Positions 43,643 through 52,818 of a DNA stretch of 64,000 bases are shown one piece after another (the stretch's first letter is position 1; each line of letters begins with the position of its first letter). The DNA comes from Brachybacterium halotolerans. GTDB taxonomy: Bacteria; Actinomycetota; Actinomycetes; Actinomycetales; Dermabacteraceae. The stretch is from positions 62,001 to 126,000 of the forward strand of contig NZ_JAEDAJ010000004.1 of NCBI RefSeq assembly GCF_016623465.1, given 5' to 3'. A program made the translations under genes and the position numbers. The notes under the pieces were generated by a model. The model was not told where the DNA came from, made no database searches, and saw nothing but the letters and a program-made list of their open reading frames with translations.

Positions 43643-43676
43643 AGTTCGCCTGCTGATCCATCTCCCGACGCGGAAG

Positions 43677-44816
43677 TCACCCCAAGTCCGGCCGCACCAC
43701 AACAACTCCCCGCCCACGGATCTCACGCTCGCTCAGCTTCCGGTACGCCTCCGCGGTCTCCTCGAACGTGAACCGATCCGTGATCAGCCGCTCGAGGTCG
43801 ATGCTGCCCTCGGCGGCCAGGCGGATCACCTCGGGCATCGTGGTCGAGGCGGGAGCGCCGAAGGAGCCGAGGATGCGGAGCTTGCGCCGCACGAGCTTGG
43901 CGATCTCCACGTCGAGGGTCTGGCCGGCCGGGGCGATGCCGGCGAGGACGGCGCGGCCGCCGTCGTCCAGCAGGTCCACGGCGAGGGACACGGTGGGAAC
44001 GGAGCCGAGGGCCTCGAAGGCGACGTCGACTCCGTGGCCGAGGAGGCGTCGCACCTCGTCGGCCGCATTCTGGGTCGCGGAGTTGACGACGTCGGTGGCG
44101 CCGAGCTCGGCGGCGAGCACGAGCTTCTCGTCGTCGATGTCGACGGCGATGACGCGCTGCGCGCCCGCGGCCCGCGCGAGGTGGATGATGCTAAGCCCCA
44201 CGCCGCCGGTGGCGACCACGGCGACGTTCTCCCCGGGCTGCACGTCCGCGACGCCGCGCACGGCCCCGTACCCGGTGAACAGGCTGCAGCCCAGGATCGC
44301 CGCGTCGTGCAGGGGCACCTCGTCGGGCAGCGGGAACACGGCCCGGCAGGGCACGACGCAGCTGCGGGCGTGGCCGCCCATGGAGTACATCGCCACGTCC
44401 TCACCCTCGCGGCTGTACCGGGTGGTGCCGTCGAAGAGGTGGCCGGCCAGACGGTTCTGCTGGAAGAAGGTCTCGCAGAGGTCCTCGAGTCCCTTCTCGC
44501 AGTGACGGCAGGTGCCGCACGGCATGATGAAACTGCAGGCCACACGGTCACCCGGGGCGACATGGGTGACGCCCTCGCCCACCTCGCGCACCACCCCTGA
44601 GACCTCGTGGCCGAGCACGGCCGGGGTGGGGAAGGCGACCTCGTCCTTCATGACGTGCAGGTCGGTGTGGCAGACGCCGCAGGCGGCGACGTCGACCAGC
44701 ACCTCGCCCGGGTGCGGGGCGGCGACGTCGATCTCGTCGGCGTGGAGACGCTCGGCCCCGACGGCGGTCGACCCCTCGGCGGGCTCCAGGACGAAGGCGG
44801 GAACGTGCTGCGGCAT
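43677..44816 (-). CDS. Zinc-dependent alcohol dehydrogenase (class III-like)
   Basis: Medium-chain dehydrogenase/reductase of 379 residues. Catalytic zinc ligands are Cys49 (CGVCHTD), His70 and Glu71 (LGHEVSG); structural zinc ligands are Cys100, Cys103, Cys106 and Cys114 (CGTCRHCEKGLEDLC). The Rossmann motif is VVATGGVGLSIIHLARA with Asp-Ile-Asp at the cofactor ribose, indicating NAD. The start at 44816 is fixed by GAGGTG upstream; longer frames lack similarity. The class includes formaldehyde- and mycothiol-linked and NDMA-dependent enzymes; I cannot tell which. It has its own terminator and is divergent from the arabinofuranosidase. Confidence 0.9.
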   Translation of the reverse strand: MPQHVPAFVLEPAEGSTAVGAERLHADEIDVAAPHPGEVLVDVAACGVCHTDLHVMKDEVAFPTPAVLGHEVSGVVREVGEGVTHVAPGDRVACSFIMPCGTCRHCEKGLEDLCETFFQQNRLAGHLFDGTTRYSREGEDVAMYSMGGHARSCVVPCRAVFPLPDEVPLHDAAILGCSLFTGYGAVRGVADVQPGENVAVVATGGVGLSIIHLARAAGAQRVIAVDIDDEKLVLAAELGATDVVNSATQNAADEVRRLLGHGVDVAFEALGSVPTVSLAVDLLDDGGRAVLAGIAPAGQTLDVEIAKLVRRKLRILGSFGAPASTTMPEVIRLAAEGSIDLERLITDRFTFEETAEAYRKLSEREIRGRGVVVVRPDLG

Positions 44817-45198
44817 AGCGGGCACCTCGGGGTCTCTCTGCTCGGCGTTGAGAAGGTTCCTCACCGATGATGGTCCGTGGGGTTCGCGCCGGTCAAAGCC
44901 GTGCCACGAGCAGGCTTCGGACGCACTGTCGCTCCTGCCGTCGGCCGGATCGGCGGGTCGAATCGACAGGCCGACGGGACTCTCCCACGCAGCCCGCGGC
45001 CGCTCCATGATTCCCTCTGCGGGGCGCCGCGCTCTGGGGCAGGATGGAGCCGTGCCTTCCCTGCGGCATGCAGGCCACGTGCGTCATCGGCGATCACGGC
45101 AGGGACGCCGCCATCCATGGGCCCCGACGGCGGGGCACCGCGCGACGCGGAGTCCGCTCGCGCGACGTCGCACCCACCCACGCACCGGAGAGGACCCC
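44817..45198. other. Divergent intergenic region, dehydrogenase to arabinofuranosidase
   Basis: 382 bases with no supported gene. I see a hairpin GCCCCG-N4-CGGGGC (45121-45136) and a 10-base palindrome GCGACGTCGC (45162-45171) close to the arabinofuranosidase start; the latter, symmetrical around CG, would suit a LacI-type regulator. No clear promoter boxes. Confidence 0.4.
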
Positions 45199-46860
45199 GT
45201 GCATTCCCCCGACACCCCCACCACCGCTGGCGATCCCACCGCCCACATCACCCTCACCCCCACGACCGACTCCCCCGCCCTCGACCCCAAGATCTACGGC
45301 CACTTCCTCGAGTCCGCCTTCTTCGGGAACATCGAGGGCGGCGTCTTCGACGAGGGCTCGCCGCTCTCGGTGACCAGCGATGGCCCGCTCGACGGTTGCC
45401 GGCAGGACGTGATCGACGCCTGCCGCGAGCTGGGCATGCCGGTGGTGCGATGGCCGGGCGGGAACTTCACGTCGGCCTACTGGTGGCAGGACGGCACCGG
45501 GCCGCGGGACGAGCGCCCGCGCCGGCTCGAGCTCGCGTGGGGCTCGGAGGAGACCAACAGGTTCGGTACCCCGGAGTTCCTCGCCTGGTGCGAGGCGACC
45601 GGCGCGACCCCGTACCTCGCCCACAGCTGCCGCAGCGTCGAGGACGCCGCCCGCTGGGTCGAGTACTGCAACCACGCCGGCGACACCGCGATGACCCGCC
45701 GACGGGCGGCCGACGGCCTCGAGTCCCCGCTCCCCGTGCCGATCTGGGGCATCGGCAACGAGGTCTATGGTCCCTGGCAGATGGGCCACCGCAGCCCCGA
45801 GCAGTATGCGCACGACGCCCGCGAGCACGCCCGCTTCATGCGCGCCGTGGACGGCTCGATCCGCTTCGTGTGCGTGGGGCTCGACGACGACCGCTGGACG
45901 GACGTGGTGGTGCGCGAGCTCGGCGAGCTCACCGACTGGTTCTCGGTGCACGCCTACGGCGCCGGCTTCCACCTCGTCGACCCCAGCCGCGAGGAGTTCG
46001 ACGCGATCGTCGCCCAGGCGATCCACATGGAGCAGGTGCTGCAGGGCTTCTCGCAGAAGGTCGCCGCCGCGGCGGACAGGCACGGCATCACCAGCCCCCT
46101 GCAGATCGCCTTCGACGAGTGGAACATGCGCCACTACGAGCCGCGCAGCTGGCCCGAGCCGCAGCCCGGGCCCGACGGCGGCATCGCGCCCCGGGACACC
46201 TCCGGTCCGGCCGACGCTCCCGGCGTCGCGGCCGACGTCGGCTGGAAGGTGAACCGGTACTCCCCCAGGACGCTCGCCGACGCACTGTTCTACGCCGGGG
46301 TCTTCCACGCGATCCACCGCACCGCCGGCAACCGCGTGCCGGTGACCATGGCGAACACCGTCAACCTCGTCAACGCCAACGCCCTGCTCGCCGTGCGCGA
46401 GGGCGGCCTGGTCAGGTCGGCGACCTTCCACGTGTGGGACCTGTACCTGAACCACTTCGGCACCCAGCCGCTGCGGGCCGCTGTGGCCGGCCCTGCCGTG
46501 ACCCTGCCCGTGCGCCACGAGCAGGGCTGGGGCGGGGAGGCGCAGTGCACTGAGGTGCTCACTCCCGTCGCGCTGCTGGACGTCAGCGCGACGGAGTCGG
46601 CCGACGGATCACGGCGCTATCTCGCGGTCATCAACCGCTCGGCCGACCAGGACATCGAGGCGGTGCTGAGCGTCGAGGGCGAGCTCGTGACGGGCCCCGT
46701 CACCGTGCACAGCCTCGGCGACGGGGTCGGGGACCTGTTCGCGGTGAACACGATCGGGGTGCCGGACACCGTCGCTCTGCGGGAGCGGTCGGTGGAGCTG
46801 AAGGATGGAAGGTTCACGGCGCCGGCGCACTCGGTGAGTGTGGTCGCGTGGGAGGTGTGA
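45199..46860 (+). CDS. GH51 alpha-L-arabinofuranosidase
   Basis: Retaining glycosidase of 553 residues releasing L-arabinofuranose from arabinan or arabinoxylan oligosaccharides; no signal peptide, so intracellular. The GH51 pattern is clear: DPKIYGHFLESAFFGNIEGG, VVRWPGGNFTSAYWWQDG, acid/base Glu188 in GIGNEVYGPWQ and nucleophile Glu307 in IAFDEWNM; the C-terminal beta-domain ends in APAHSVSVVAWEV. The start is a GTG at 45199 with GGAGAGG upstream. No transporter is adjacent, so substrate uptake must be encoded elsewhere. Confidence 0.94.
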   Translation: MHSPDTPTTAGDPTAHITLTPTTDSPALDPKIYGHFLESAFFGNIEGGVFDEGSPLSVTSDGPLDGCRQDVIDACRELGMPVVRWPGGNFTSAYWWQDGTGPRDERPRRLELAWGSEETNRFGTPEFLAWCEATGATPYLAHSCRSVEDAARWVEYCNHAGDTAMTRRRAADGLESPLPVPIWGIGNEVYGPWQMGHRSPEQYAHDAREHARFMRAVDGSIRFVCVGLDDDRWTDVVVRELGELTDWFSVHAYGAGFHLVDPSREEFDAIVAQAIHMEQVLQGFSQKVAAAADRHGITSPLQIAFDEWNMRHYEPRSWPEPQPGPDGGIAPRDTSGPADAPGVAADVGWKVNRYSPRTLADALFYAGVFHAIHRTAGNRVPVTMANTVNLVNANALLAVREGGLVRSATFHVWDLYLNHFGTQPLRAAVAGPAVTLPVRHEQGWGGEAQCTEVLTPVALLDVSATESADGSRRYLAVINRSADQDIEAVLSVEGELVTGPVTVHSLGDGVGDLFAVNTIGVPDTVALRERSVELKDGRFTAPAHSVSVVAWEV

Positions 46861-46886
46861 GGGGGGTGCGCGAAGATCGCCCGAGG

Positions 46887-47822
46887 TCAGCGGCCCTGCG
46901 TGCGCAGGGCGCTCATGCTGCCGTACAGCGCCTGCAGCCTCTCGAGCTCCTCCGGCGCATGGAACGCCGCGATCCCGCGACCGAAGTCCTTCGCGGTCTC
47001 GATGGCGAAGCGCACCGCCTGATCGACATCGTGCAGGTCCGTGGCGCCCGTGGCGGATCCGGGCACCGCGGACTCGGTGACGATCGCGACGCCCACCACC
47101 GGCGCTTCCGTCGCCGTGCACGGCTGCACGATCGAGTTCACGTGGAAGACGTCGTTCCCGTACGGAGTGATGTCCTGCATCGTGATCGGCATGACGGCGG
47201 GCAGGCGGCCGGTGGTGCGGCTGACGATGTCCAGCAGGGACTCGGAGACCCGGAGGATCCAGCCGTCGGCGATCGTCGGCGTGATCGCGATGCCCTTGTG
47301 GTTCAGGACCCGGTTCCCCTTGGTCGTGTCGATCGAGAGGATGGCGTCCATCTCGGCGCTCACCTCATGGGTATTGCTGACCTCCTGCTCGACGACGGAT
47401 CCCATGAAGGGGACGGGATCGTGCGGCTGGGTGGGGGCGTCCGGGTCGATGTGGGTGGCGACGATGACGTCGCCGGGCAGGCGCTCCCCGCGCTCCGCCA
47501 TGGCGAGGAGCTTGGCGGCGATGGTCACCGCGGAGAGCGCGCCATCGCCGTCGCTGACGAAGCCGATCTGCTCGGGACGCGCCCCGAGGCCGCCGAGCCG
47601 GCCCAGGATGCCGAGCGTCGGCGCGGATCCGCCGGATCGCTTCCCCTCGGTCCCCGGGATCACGACGCGCAGGAAGTCGGTGGTCCCCGCCTCCTCCGTG
47701 ACGGCCTCGACCTCGACCTGCGCGTGCGGCGAGATGCCTCGCAGGTGCGCGGCGACGCTCTCCCCGCGCACCGCGGGATCGTCGAGCAGATCGTAGGCGG
47801 CGATCAGGTGGCTGAAGGACAT
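46887..47822 (-). CDS. DUF1177-family protein
   Basis: Cytoplasmic protein of 311 residues that matches the DUF1177 family (function unknown) in FSHLIAAYDLLDDPAVRG, LGGLGARPEQIGFVSDGDGA, DVIVATHIDPDAPTQPHDPV and PFMGSVVEQEVSN. The His/Asp-rich THIDPDAPTQPHD and SIDTTKGNRVLNHKG stretches look like possible metal or substrate sites. AGGAGAG precedes the ATG at 47822. It is last in the operon OPT transporter, AroM-like, racemase-like, DUF1177, an association known in other bacteria, and probably processes an imported peptide or amino-acid derivative. Confidence 0.85.
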   Translation of the reverse strand: MSFSHLIAAYDLLDDPAVRGESVAAHLRGISPHAQVEVEAVTEEAGTTDFLRVVIPGTEGKRSGGSAPTLGILGRLGGLGARPEQIGFVSDGDGALSAVTIAAKLLAMAERGERLPGDVIVATHIDPDAPTQPHDPVPFMGSVVEQEVSNTHEVSAEMDAILSIDTTKGNRVLNHKGIAITPTIADGWILRVSESLLDIVSRTTGRLPAVMPITMQDITPYGNDVFHVNSIVQPCTATEAPVVGVAIVTESAVPGSATGATDLHDVDQAVRFAIETAKDFGRGIAAFHAPEELERLQALYGSMSALRTQGR

Positions 47823-47863
47823 GGTGGAACTCTCCTGTCGATGGTGGAACGCGGTGGTGGGGA

Positions 47864-48520
47864 TCAAGGAGTGGATGCCGTCTCCGCGGCAGCGGCGATG
47901 GCAGCGCGGGCACCGGCGAGAACGGCGTCGACCACCGGGACCTCGAGGTCACCCTCCAGGTGATGACGCAGGCCGATGGTGGTCATGCCGGTGCAGGCGA
48001 GGAGCACGACATCCGCACCCTGCGCGACCAGGTCCGCGGCGCCGCTGCGCGCCGCCCGCCGGCCGACGTCGGTGAGGAGGTCGCGCGACTCCGTGACGCC
48101 GTCGGGGACGGTCGCCGTGAGAAGGCGGTCCCTGAGCCGCGCGGTGACGGCGAGTGGCGTGCGCGCCGTGAGGTCCAGGACGCCGACGCGCTCCCCGAGC
48201 CCCATCGCCTCGCATGCCGCGCTCGACCCCGCTCCCACCACCGGCACGCGCGATGCGGCGCGCGCCGACTCGAGGCCCGGGTCCGCAGCGCAGCTGAGCA
48301 GGATCGCGTCGACGTCGTCGTGCGCGGACATGGCGCTGGCGAGCTCGGCGACCTTCGGAGCCGCCTGCTCGAAGGTCGCCGGCGAGTGGACGCCGCGGGG
48401 CTGGTCGGGGATGCAGCGGGAGACCGCATCGACGCCGAACTCCTCGGCGATGACGCGGCCGTGGCTGTTCAGCAGGGTGCTGTCCTGCGTGGTGAGCACG
48501 CGGATGATGCCGAGCCTCAT
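47864..48520 (-). CDS. Asp/Glu/hydantoin racemase-family protein
   Basis: Protein of 218 residues of the cofactor-independent racemase superfamily. The two catalytic thiols are in ILLSCAADPGLES and VLLACTGMTTIG, each on the loop expected for a two-cysteine racemase. The N-terminus RLGIIRVLTTQD resembles DUF1177-linked members. The ATG overlaps the AroM stop (ATGA). The substrate may be an amino acid, hydantoin or maleate-like acid; context points to a D/L amino-acid derivative. Confidence 0.85.
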   Translation of the reverse strand: MRLGIIRVLTTQDSTLLNSHGRVIAEEFGVDAVSRCIPDQPRGVHSPATFEQAAPKVAELASAMSAHDDVDAILLSCAADPGLESARAASRVPVVGAGSSAACEAMGLGERVGVLDLTARTPLAVTARLRDRLLTATVPDGVTESRDLLTDVGRRAARSGAADLVAQGADVVLLACTGMTTIGLRHHLEGDLEVPVVDAVLAGARAAIAAAAETASTP

Positions 48521-49254
48521 GAGACGGCCGTCCCCTCGAGACCGAGCGCCTCGGCGGCGAGCCGGGCGGCGATGGAACGGGCGACGATCACCGGCAGTCC
48601 GGTCTCCTCGGCCACGATCCGTCGCATGTCCGCGGTGTACCCGAAGCAGTCCATCGCCAGCAGCCGGGCCCCGTCCTCGGCGAGCGCGCGGCCTGCCCGC
48701 CGCAGCTCGCTCGTCGTCCCCGTGTACGGGGAGCAGGCGGCCACGTGCACAGCGGAGCTCCCGCGCAGGACGGCGTCGAACTTGCGGGTCGTGTCCTCGA
48801 CCTGCTCCGGAAGCGGCGCGATGATCCCTACCGGCTCTCCCGCGGTCGCCGCCGCGCCGATCGCGTGGGCGATGATCCGGTCCGGGACGAACAGGGGCCG
48901 TCGATGGTCGATGTTCGGGAACGGCCCCGTGCAGGCGAGCAGGACGGCGTCGACGTCGGCCTCCAGCTCCCGGATCACCGCGGGGAGCCTGTCCATGACC
49001 GCGCCCTCGCCGATGACGGCGGATCCGCCGTCGCGCAGTCGCGTGGTGAGCACGTGCTCTCCCGCCTGTGGGGCCAGCTCGTGGATCTGCGCGGCGGAGA
49101 GCCCGTCGAGGGCTCCGCGTTCGACGATCTCCGCCCCGGGCAGGTGCCGCGCGAGCTCGGGCGTGAGATCCGTGCGGGGCGTCTGCCCGATGGTGACGAC
49201 GCCGATCCGGACATCGGGCTTCGCGGCGGACGGAGTGAAGGATGTTCTGGTCAT
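48517..49254 (-). CDS. AroM-family protein
   Basis: Protein of 245 residues similar to AroM, a family of unknown function distantly related to the Asp/Glu racemases. Features: RIGVVTIGQTPRTDLTPELA at the N-terminus, GALDGLSAAQIHELAPQAGE, the VLLACTGPFP thiol loop and LLAMDCFGYTADMRRIVAEE as second cysteine region. Two cysteines in racemase-like positions suggest catalysis. Lies 20 bases after the OPT transporter gene and overlaps the racemase-like gene by 4 bases. Confidence 0.87.
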   Translation of the reverse strand: MTRTSFTPSAAKPDVRIGVVTIGQTPRTDLTPELARHLPGAEIVERGALDGLSAAQIHELAPQAGEHVLTTRLRDGGSAVIGEGAVMDRLPAVIRELEADVDAVLLACTGPFPNIDHRRPLFVPDRIIAHAIGAAATAGEPVGIIAPLPEQVEDTTRKFDAVLRGSSAVHVAACSPYTGTTSELRRAGRALAEDGARLLAMDCFGYTADMRRIVAEETGLPVIVARSIAARLAAEALGLEGTAVS

Positions 49255-49274
49255 GTGGTGCCCTGTTCCTGCTC

Positions 49275-50918
49275 TCAGTGCTTCCAGATCATGGTGCCGA
49301 CGGAGTGCACGGAGTCCCCGGCGATGAGGCCCGCCCCCACCAGAGCGACCTCCTGCTCTCCTGTGGCACCGCGCCAGCGCTGCCAGAGCACACGGGCGAG
49401 CAGGGCGATGAGCACGAGCCAGCCCGCATTCGGGGTGGCGACCAGCAGGCCGGTCGCCAGCAGGATGCCCATCTGGCGCCCGGGTCCGCCGATGATCTGC
49501 ACGATCGCGCCAGGGATCGCCCAGATGAGCAGGTTGACCAGGACCGACGGATCGGACAGGCCAGCCGAGATGGTGTCGGCGTACACCTGGGATGTCGGGG
49601 GCACGTTCCCGTCGGCGAAGAGGCTGGGCCACACCAGCGCCACCAGGCCGATCGCCATGACGAAGCCGAGCACGGAGGCCTTGAGCTGCTCGCGGCGCCC
49701 CTCGAGCTCGAACGCGGTGTAGGGACGACGATCCCGCCGCAGGATCCATCCGGCCTTGAAGTCGTACCCCATGTCCGCGAAGGCGGGGCCGGTCGAGGCG
49801 CAGTACCCGATCAGCAGGGCGAGAGGAACTGCGGGGAAATGGAGCAGAAGTCCCAGGATCAGGAAGATCAGGGTGACGGCGAAAGCGGGGAACCATCCGG
49901 CGTGCATCGCGGCGAGGCCGACGATGAGCTCGTGGACGATCGCGGCGAAGGCGGCGAACAGGGCGAAGCCGATGAGCCCCCACCAGGGCAGCTGCGTCCA
50001 CATCCCACCCACCAGGGCGAGCAGCACGGCACCGAGGAAGAAGAGTCCGAACCCGGAAGTGAGCGCTTTGCGGAGCATCGCATCGGTGACGGTGGGCGCG
50101 AGCGCCGGATCCTCCTGGGCCGCTTCCTCGAGCTCTCGCGCGCGTGCGGCCTGACGTGCAGTCTGCTTGCCCGCCATGATGAGGACGATCTGGACGAGGG
50201 CGACGACACCGGCGCCCACCATCACGCCGTGCGGGACGTACAGGGCGGCCAGGTCCACGTCGAGCAGGCCCGGGATGTACTGCGCGATCAGCAGCCCTGC
50301 CGCGAACATCAGCAGCGCCCACATGTTGCCGATCATCGCGATGCCGGCGGCGGACATCGGCAGCCCCAGCAGGGAGGCCACGAACCCCACCACACCGCCG
50401 CTGATCAGCACTACGGCCTGCTTCCCGCCCTGATCACCGGCTTTGATGGTCTCCGCGGCGGCCACACCGGGGGGCCAGGCGGCGGAGGCCGGGAAGAATC
50501 GGGAGCCGTAGGCGCGGTAGAGCACGTACACGTCGATCGCCAGGCCGAGGCTCGCGCCGAGCAGCATGGGCCACACGAGCTCCGGGCGTCCGAAGAGGTA
50601 CGGGATCGCGATGGGCGTGAGGAGCGAGTTCGCTGCGGCGAACGTGGCGCCCGAGATCGAGGACTGCACGAGGTTCTGCCGGTTCACGTCGCGCATCCGG
50701 TGGAGTCCGGCGAAGCCGACCCTCCCGATGAGCATCGCGATGACGGCGCCGATCACGCTCGTGTTCGGAGAGACGCCGAGGGTCGTGATCATGTGGATGC
50801 CGATCGCGGCTCCCAGGAGGGAGACCGCGAGAGTGATCAGCGCCGTGACGGGCTCGAAGGCCCGCGGGTGCTGCGCTGCTGCACGCTCGGACACGGATGC
50901 GGCGGGGGATGAGGACAC
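49275..50918 (-). CDS. OPT-family transporter
   Basis: Oligopeptide-transporter-family membrane protein of 547 residues with about 14 hydrophobic segments. Recognisable parts are PVTALITLAVSLLGAAIGIH, NLVQSSISGATFAAANSLLT and FGRPELVWPMLLGASLGLAI near the N-terminal half, and SAAWPPGVAAAETIKAGDQG, a typical OPT loop. I prefer the GTG at 50918 with GGGAGG upstream. OPT proteins carry peptides, glutathione or metal chelates with protons. First gene of the operon with the AroM-like, racemase-like and DUF1177 genes; divergent from an IclR regulator. Confidence 0.88.
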   Translation of the reverse strand: MSSSPAASVSERAAAQHPRAFEPVTALITLAVSLLGAAIGIHMITTLGVSPNTSVIGAVIAMLIGRVGFAGLHRMRDVNRQNLVQSSISGATFAAANSLLTPIAIPYLFGRPELVWPMLLGASLGLAIDVYVLYRAYGSRFFPASAAWPPGVAAAETIKAGDQGGKQAVVLISGGVVGFVASLLGLPMSAAGIAMIGNMWALLMFAAGLLIAQYIPGLLDVDLAALYVPHGVMVGAGVVALVQIVLIMAGKQTARQAARARELEEAAQEDPALAPTVTDAMLRKALTSGFGLFFLGAVLLALVGGMWTQLPWWGLIGFALFAAFAAIVHELIVGLAAMHAGWFPAFAVTLIFLILGLLLHFPAVPLALLIGYCASTGPAFADMGYDFKAGWILRRDRRPYTAFELEGRREQLKASVLGFVMAIGLVALVWPSLFADGNVPPTSQVYADTISAGLSDPSVLVNLLIWAIPGAIVQIIGGPGRQMGILLATGLLVATPNAGWLVLIALLARVLWQRWRGATGEQEVALVGAGLIAGDSVHSVGTMIWKH

Positions 50919-50997
50919 GGGGCCTCCCAAAGTCGGCTGTGATCACCGCCTCACGAGGCGATCGCACCACCGTGGCGGCTGCACGATCCGTGAGCAA

Positions 50998-51014
50998 CAG
51001 ATTCCCGTTATCTG
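50998..51014. promoter_or_regulatory. Candidate IclR operator CAGAT-N7-ATCTG
   Basis: A perfect 5-base inverted repeat with a 7-base spacer lies in the 197-base region between the divergent OPT operon and the IclR gene, where the regulator is expected to act. Confidence 0.35.
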
Positions 51015-51115
51015 AGTTCCTGGTTTGCAATATGGACACGGCGGGGCGCACGGGGGACGCTGTGCACACTGGGTTCGACACACCCGCAGTTCCGAGACGA
51101 GGGAGGCGCCGGAGC

Positions 51116-51916
51116 ATGGACGAGACGCCCGATGCACGCGGCCCGCTGCAGACCGTGGACCGCGCGCTCCAGATCCTGCTCTCGTTCAACGAGACCCGTC
51201 GGGACTGGGGCGTTCTCGAGCTCGCGGAGGAGTTCGGGTTCAACCGCTCGACCAGCCAGCGCCTGCTGGCAGCCCTTGCCGCCCGCGGCTTCCTCATCTC
51301 CGATCCGTACTCCCGGCGCTACAGCCTGGGCCCGGCGATGTGGCACATGGCTGCGCTCTGGGAGCGAGGGGGCGGGCTGGCCCGGCTCGCGGAGACCGTG
51401 CTCGCGCGCCTCGCCGAGTCGACCGGACGCACCGCCTCCTTCACCGTCCCCGACGGGTATCACGTGCGGTGCGTGGCAGCGGTCGACGGCGACTCCGGCC
51501 CCGTGCGCTCACACCCCTTGGTCGGCGACCTCTACCCTGCCCACGCGGGCGCGACCTCCCGGGCCTACTTCGCCTTCCTCGATCCGCTGGTGCGGCGCAA
51601 CATGCTCGCCGGGCGTCCCTTCGCCCGGTACACCGAGCTCACCGAGGTCGACGACGCCGCGCTGGACCGGCTGCTCGACGAAACGTATCGGCAGGGCTGG
51701 GCGTACTCGGAAGGCGAGTTCGACCAGACCACCCGCGCCGTCGCCGCGCCGGTGCGCGTGGGCACCACGCCCGTCGGCTCGATCTCGGTGATCGAGCCGA
51801 AGGTCTTCACCTACGACGACGATCTGACCGCCCAGGTCCCCTTGCTCCTCGACGCCGCGCAGCGTCTCGGCAATCTGCTCGCCAACCGCGGCGCCGCGGC
51901 CCGCAGCCGATCCTGA
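51116..51916 (+). CDS. IclR-family transcriptional regulator
   Basis: Regulator of 266 residues. The N-terminal winged helix is ALQILLSFNETRRDWGVLEL followed by AEEFGFNRSTSQRLLAALAA; the C-terminal effector domain has PLVGDLYPAHAGATSRAYFA and GWAYSEGEFDQTTRAVAAPV, as usual. I use the ATG at 51116; a longer start at 51032 is possible. Divergent from the OPT operon and upstream of pepE, so it likely controls both with a peptide breakdown product as signal. Confidence 0.92.
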   Translation: MDETPDARGPLQTVDRALQILLSFNETRRDWGVLELAEEFGFNRSTSQRLLAALAARGFLISDPYSRRYSLGPAMWHMAALWERGGGLARLAETVLARLAESTGRTASFTVPDGYHVRCVAAVDGDSGPVRSHPLVGDLYPAHAGATSRAYFAFLDPLVRRNMLAGRPFARYTELTEVDDAALDRLLDETYRQGWAYSEGEFDQTTRAVAAPVRVGTTPVGSISVIEPKVFTYDDDLTAQVPLLLDAAQRLGNLLANRGAAARSRS

Positions 51917-51959
51917 CCTCCGCATCCACCCTTCCGCTCGCCCCCTCCAGGAGATGACC

Positions 51960-52715
51960 GTGCACCTGCTTCTGCTGTCGAACTCGACCAACCACGACTC
52001 CGGCTATCTCGCCCACGCCGTCGACCAGGTCCTGGAATTCCTCGACGGGGCCCCGCTGACCTTCGTGCCCTTCGCGCTCGCGGACCACGAGGCGTACACG
52101 CAGCGTGTCATCGACGCGCTGGCACCTCATGGCGTGGAGGTCACCGGGCTGCACGCCGCCGCCGATCCGGTCGAGGCGGTGCAGCGTGCCCGGGCCGTCT
52201 TCGTCGGCGGCGGGAACACCTTCCGCCTGCTCGCGACCCTGCAGCGGCTCGCGCTCCTCGAGCCGCTGCGCGAGCGCGTCCGCTCGGACATGCCCTACAT
52301 GGGGGCGAGCGCCGGCACCAACATCGCCGGCGGCACGATCCGCACGACCAACGACATGCCCATCGTGCAGCCGTCATCGTTCGACGCACTGGGACTGGTG
52401 CCCTTCCAGCTCAACCCGCACTTCATCGACGCCGACCCCGCCAGCACCCACCGTGGCGAGACGCGGGAGCAGCGCCTCGCCGAGTTCCTCGAGGAGAACG
52501 ATGCCGCGGTGCTGGGCCTGCGCGAAGGCACCTGGCTGCGCGTCGACGACGAGCGCGCGACGATCGGCGGAACGGCCGTCGGGGCGGCGGCTCCCGGGCC
52601 CGCGGTCGTCTTCGAGCGCGGAGCCTCCCCGCGCGAGGTCTCCGGAGACATCTCCGCTCTGCTCACCCGCCGGTCGCGGCTCGATGTGAGGCCCGGCGGC
52701 GTCACATCGCGGTGA
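51960..52715 (+). CDS. pepE: Peptidase E (alpha-aspartyl dipeptidase)
   Basis: Serine dipeptidase of 251 residues that cleaves Asp-X dipeptides. The nucleophile Ser117 is in MGASAGTN, and the catalytic His is in QLNPHFIDAD. I choose the GTG at 51960 because AGGAG lies 6 bases before it and because the chain then reads (M)HLLLLSNST, aligning exactly with E. coli PepE (MELLLLSNST); the ATG 6 bases earlier sits almost on the ribosome site. It follows iclR by 43 bases and fits a peptide-use role for the neighbouring OPT system. Confidence 0.92.
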   Translation: MHLLLLSNSTNHDSGYLAHAVDQVLEFLDGAPLTFVPFALADHEAYTQRVIDALAPHGVEVTGLHAAADPVEAVQRARAVFVGGGNTFRLLATLQRLALLEPLRERVRSDMPYMGASAGTNIAGGTIRTTNDMPIVQPSSFDALGLVPFQLNPHFIDADPASTHRGETREQRLAEFLEENDAAVLGLREGTWLRVDDERATIGGTAVGAAAPGPAVVFERGASPREVSGDISALLTRRSRLDVRPGGVTSR

Positions 52716-52818
52716 ACTGCCGCCCGCCTTCGCGGATCAGCCGTCGGCAGCGCGCAGAATGACGCTGTACGCGGATGCGCGATTCGCTGCCATCACCTCG
52801 TTCGCGCCAGGAGATCGC

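Noticed and set aside
33874-43676. An integrative element or prophage carrying the restriction genes
   Set aside because: No integrase, transposase, tRNA target, att repeats or phage genes are visible; only composition and gene content suggest an island.
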